NCBI GenBank assembly: GCA_018389105.1
Contig: JACATO010001697.1
Location: 124,001-188,000 of the forward strand
DNA: 64,000 nucleotides
Reading direction: 5' to 3'
DNA from: Nautilus pompilius
Lineage: Eukaryota > Mollusca > Cephalopoda > Nautilida > Nautilidae
Part shown: piece after piece, positions 61,701-64,000 of the stretch
Layout: each line of letters begins with the position of its first letter
How positions within the stretch are numbered: position 1 is the first letter of the stretch
Translations under genes and position numbers: made by a program
Notes under the pieces: generated by a model
Databases searched by the model: none
The model's input: only the letters and a program-made list of their open reading frames with translations
Told to the model about the DNA's origin: nothing

Positions 61701-62700
61701 TAAATTATACCTCATCTTCGTTAAATTATCAAAATACCAAAGGATTTGTTTATGATATAAAATTGATGATTGTTTTAATATATCAGTCTTCTTTAATTTA
61801 TCAAAAGAAAAAAATCATTGATTATCCTTGGATAAATGTATTTAAATGCATAACTCCATTTTCAATAAAATAACAAAAGACAATGAATTATTGATTATTA
61901 TGTCAAATGTATATTCTAAAATTTAACTTCTACTTCGATAATTTATCAACCAAAAATATTTTAAAATTATTATGTGAAATTTCTAATCTAAATTATACGT
62001 ACGTTTTCGTAAATGTATGAAAAGACAAAATTTTTTATCATCATGTGTAATCTATATTCTAAGAATAACTCCATTCGACAATTTATCTTCTGACAATGAA
62101 ATCTTGATTAATATGGAAAATATTTTTTTTAAATATAACTACTTCTTTGTTAATTAATCAAAAGAAAGTATTTCTGATTAAAATGCTATGTGTTCATTCT
62201 AAGTTATAATTACATTTCAATTTATCGAAATACAATGGATTCCTGTTTAACATGCGAAATTTATATTCCAAATGATTATTCCGTTTTCGTAAAATATCAA
62301 AAGACCAAGTTCGTTTGATTATCATTGCAAAATTTACATTCTAAAGTATAACACGGACTTCATTAATTTATCAAAAGTAAAAGAATCTTTGATTAAAAAG
62401 CGAAATTTATATTCTAAATTATAACTCCATCTTCATTAAATATCATTAAAATCAAAGGGTCTCATATTAACATGCTGAATTTATATTCTCAAGTATCATT
62501 TTACCTGCATTAATTTATCAAAGTAAAAAAATATCATTTATTAAAATGCGACGTTTCTATTCTAAGATGTTTCTCCGTCTCTGTTAATTTTTCAAAAAAT
62601 TTACTTGAAACTTAAGTTATATTCTTTATTTTCGTGTTCATCAATTTAAGAAATGGCAATGTTTCTACGATCAAGAGAAATCTATATTTTAAAATGTTTT
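58718..62700. repeat. AT-rich degenerate satellite-like array, about 73 bp unit
   Basis: About 4 kb of DNA is made of decayed units of the form ATTATCATGTGAAATTTATA, TTCTAAAGTATAACTCCGTC, TTCGTTAATTTATC, AAAAGACAAAGAATCTTTG. The period is near 73 bp, so about 55 copies. The most constant words are GAAATTTATATT, CTAAAGTATAACT, TTAATTTATCAAA and AAAGAATCTTTGATTATCATGTG. Every unit differs by substitutions and indels, so it is an old array without recent homogenisation. No coding frame reaches 60 codons inside it. The edges are soft: the first clear unit starts near 58718 and the last recognisable words fade near 62700. Confidence 0.92.
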
Positions 62701-64000
62701 TATCAATTTAAAAGTAACAAAAACAAACGATGAAAATTAACTAACTTCGAACTTAAGAATACAAATTATTTTGTTTGCAATTTCAAAAAATGGAAAACTT
62801 ACTCTCAACATGTGTAATTATTATTATTTATATCTTGTTACATTTTAATTAATTCTATGGGTTTTTTAGTGACACAGGTTGGTTTTACATAAATTTTAAA
62901 AAAGGAATTAAATAATTACGTTTAGTATGGAGAACAATTACACGAAAAATGTTATGAATCTCTAGAAAATTAAGATTGCTAAACTGTGTAATTCTTAATG
63001 AAACTTATTTAGTATTGTATAAAACTGATGCAATTCAAAATTATTATTATTATTCTTGTTGTTGTTGTTTAAACAAAAAATCATCAAGCAAAGTAAATAC
63101 AATGAATTTATTAATAAAATATAAAGTTTTAAGAAAAACACAACGGCTCTTATCTGAGACTTTTTTAGCCACCTAAAACTTTATCTTTGAGCGCACTCAT
63201 CTCTATTGACTCATGCACATCCAATTTTTTTCCAAAGTTCAACGTGAAAACATAGCAAAATTAATTATTTCTTGTAATTTAAGACAGCGACATTTTAAAT
63301 TTGTTTGTTTGTGTTGTTTCCAGCGTTTAATTAAACTTTATCGGATTTTTAATTTTTAAAATTTTTTTCAGAATTTTGCTTATTTAGAATGTCCTTAAAT
63401 CGGTTAAATACAATCGTTCTATTATTTAAAATTATTTATATATTAGATGTTTTTCCAATGACATTTAATCTTTAAAATTTTTCGGAATTTTTACATTTTG
63501 TATTAATTCCATCTTGTTCGATAGAGGTTCAAATTCAATAACCCTTACGTATCAGATAAGATGGACATTTCTAATCTTCTCTTCAAAATTTAGTATATAA
63601 AAATCTTGTTGCTTGAACTGTGTTTATCGGATACTAAACAAAATCCGAAGTACAGAAAGCCAAAATTATGTAATGTAACAAGCCACTTTTGGTAACCATA
63701 GGGACTGCTCAAATGGGAACTGAAAACTCTCCCAAGGATTTGTCAGACTAAGGAAGTGCAAACTTAATAGGTACATTTAAATTTACAGCCAAACGGCGTA
63801 AATAAAATATCCTTAGCTCAAAATACTTTCGAAGAAAACGCAAAGTTCAAAGCGCTACTTATTACTTGGTCTAGAACAGACGGCTCATACCAGCGAATTA
63901 TATATATATATATAATGTTTTGCGCTTGGCTTTCTGCTTAGTGGCATCGTCATTTTCAGAATTGTACGAACTTTGTAAATACCTATTACCTTATACATAA
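62701..64000. other. AT-rich unique sequence, no gene recognised
   Basis: Only homopolymer-rich, AT-rich sequence is seen, with small (TTA)n and (GTT)n runs near 63042-63068 and a (TA)n run at about 63898-63914. Confidence 0.45.

Overview
This 64 kb window looks like nuclear DNA of an invertebrate animal. It is AT-rich overall, with no operon-like gene spacing, and carries many microsatellites, several tandem arrays, tRNA-derived SINE-like heads, and decayed copies of three animal transposon classes: Tc1/mariner, pogo/Tigger-like and Penelope-like. A lophotrochozoan with a large, repeat-bearing genome (mollusc, annelid or similar) would fit, but nothing here fixes the phylum and I offer that only as a weak guess.

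I found no protein-coding host gene I can name and no convincing multi-exon structure. The open frames are mostly translations of simple repeats or chance frames in GC-richer stretches. The window is best read as a gene desert, or a very long intron or intergenic tract.

Layout. 0-9 kb: unique sequence, a (TAA)n tract, a 12-copy minisatellite of 50-52 bp (about 2.4-3.0 kb) with a CRE-like site in almost every unit, a CpG-containing block with a 47-codon ORF (5.6-6.3 kb) and a SINE-like head (7.4 kb). 9-16 kb: a (CT)n array interrupted by TGTACTGACGTCAT, two SINE-like heads, a palindromic repeat (12.3 kb) and a short ORF behind an AAGATGGCGG motif (14.5 kb). 16-23 kb: a truncated Tigger-like transposase with its terminal repeat, some unidentified frames (17.4-18.5 kb), (CAA)n and (TTA)n tracts and composition-shifted blocks. 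23.6-26.2 kb: a degenerate array of about 23 bp half-units in an apparent 46 bp dimer. 26-39 kb: small tandem repeats, a mirror-orientation (GA)n/CRE array, several CpG-containing blocks, a (CG)n(TG)n tract and a long (TAC)n(TAA)n tract. 39.07-40.37 kb: a full-length but dead Tc1-like transposon with both ends visible. 40.9-41.6 kb: unidentified coding-like fragments. 45.6 kb: three identical 43 bp units. 47.5-47.9 kb: a Penelope-like reverse transcriptase fragment. 48-58 kb: mostly unique, with another SINE-like head, a (CT)n tract and CpG-containing blocks. 58.7-62.7 kb: a roughly 4 kb AT-rich satellite-like array of about 73 bp units. The last 1.3 kb is AT-rich with a (TA)n tract.

The strongest unexplained pattern is the excess of perfect TGACGTCA octamers. 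They occur inside unrelated tandem repeats and also singly in unique DNA. The two decayed satellite-like arrays, and the GC-richer blocks that could be conserved regulatory DNA, are the other points worth checking. No new enzymatic system is visible.
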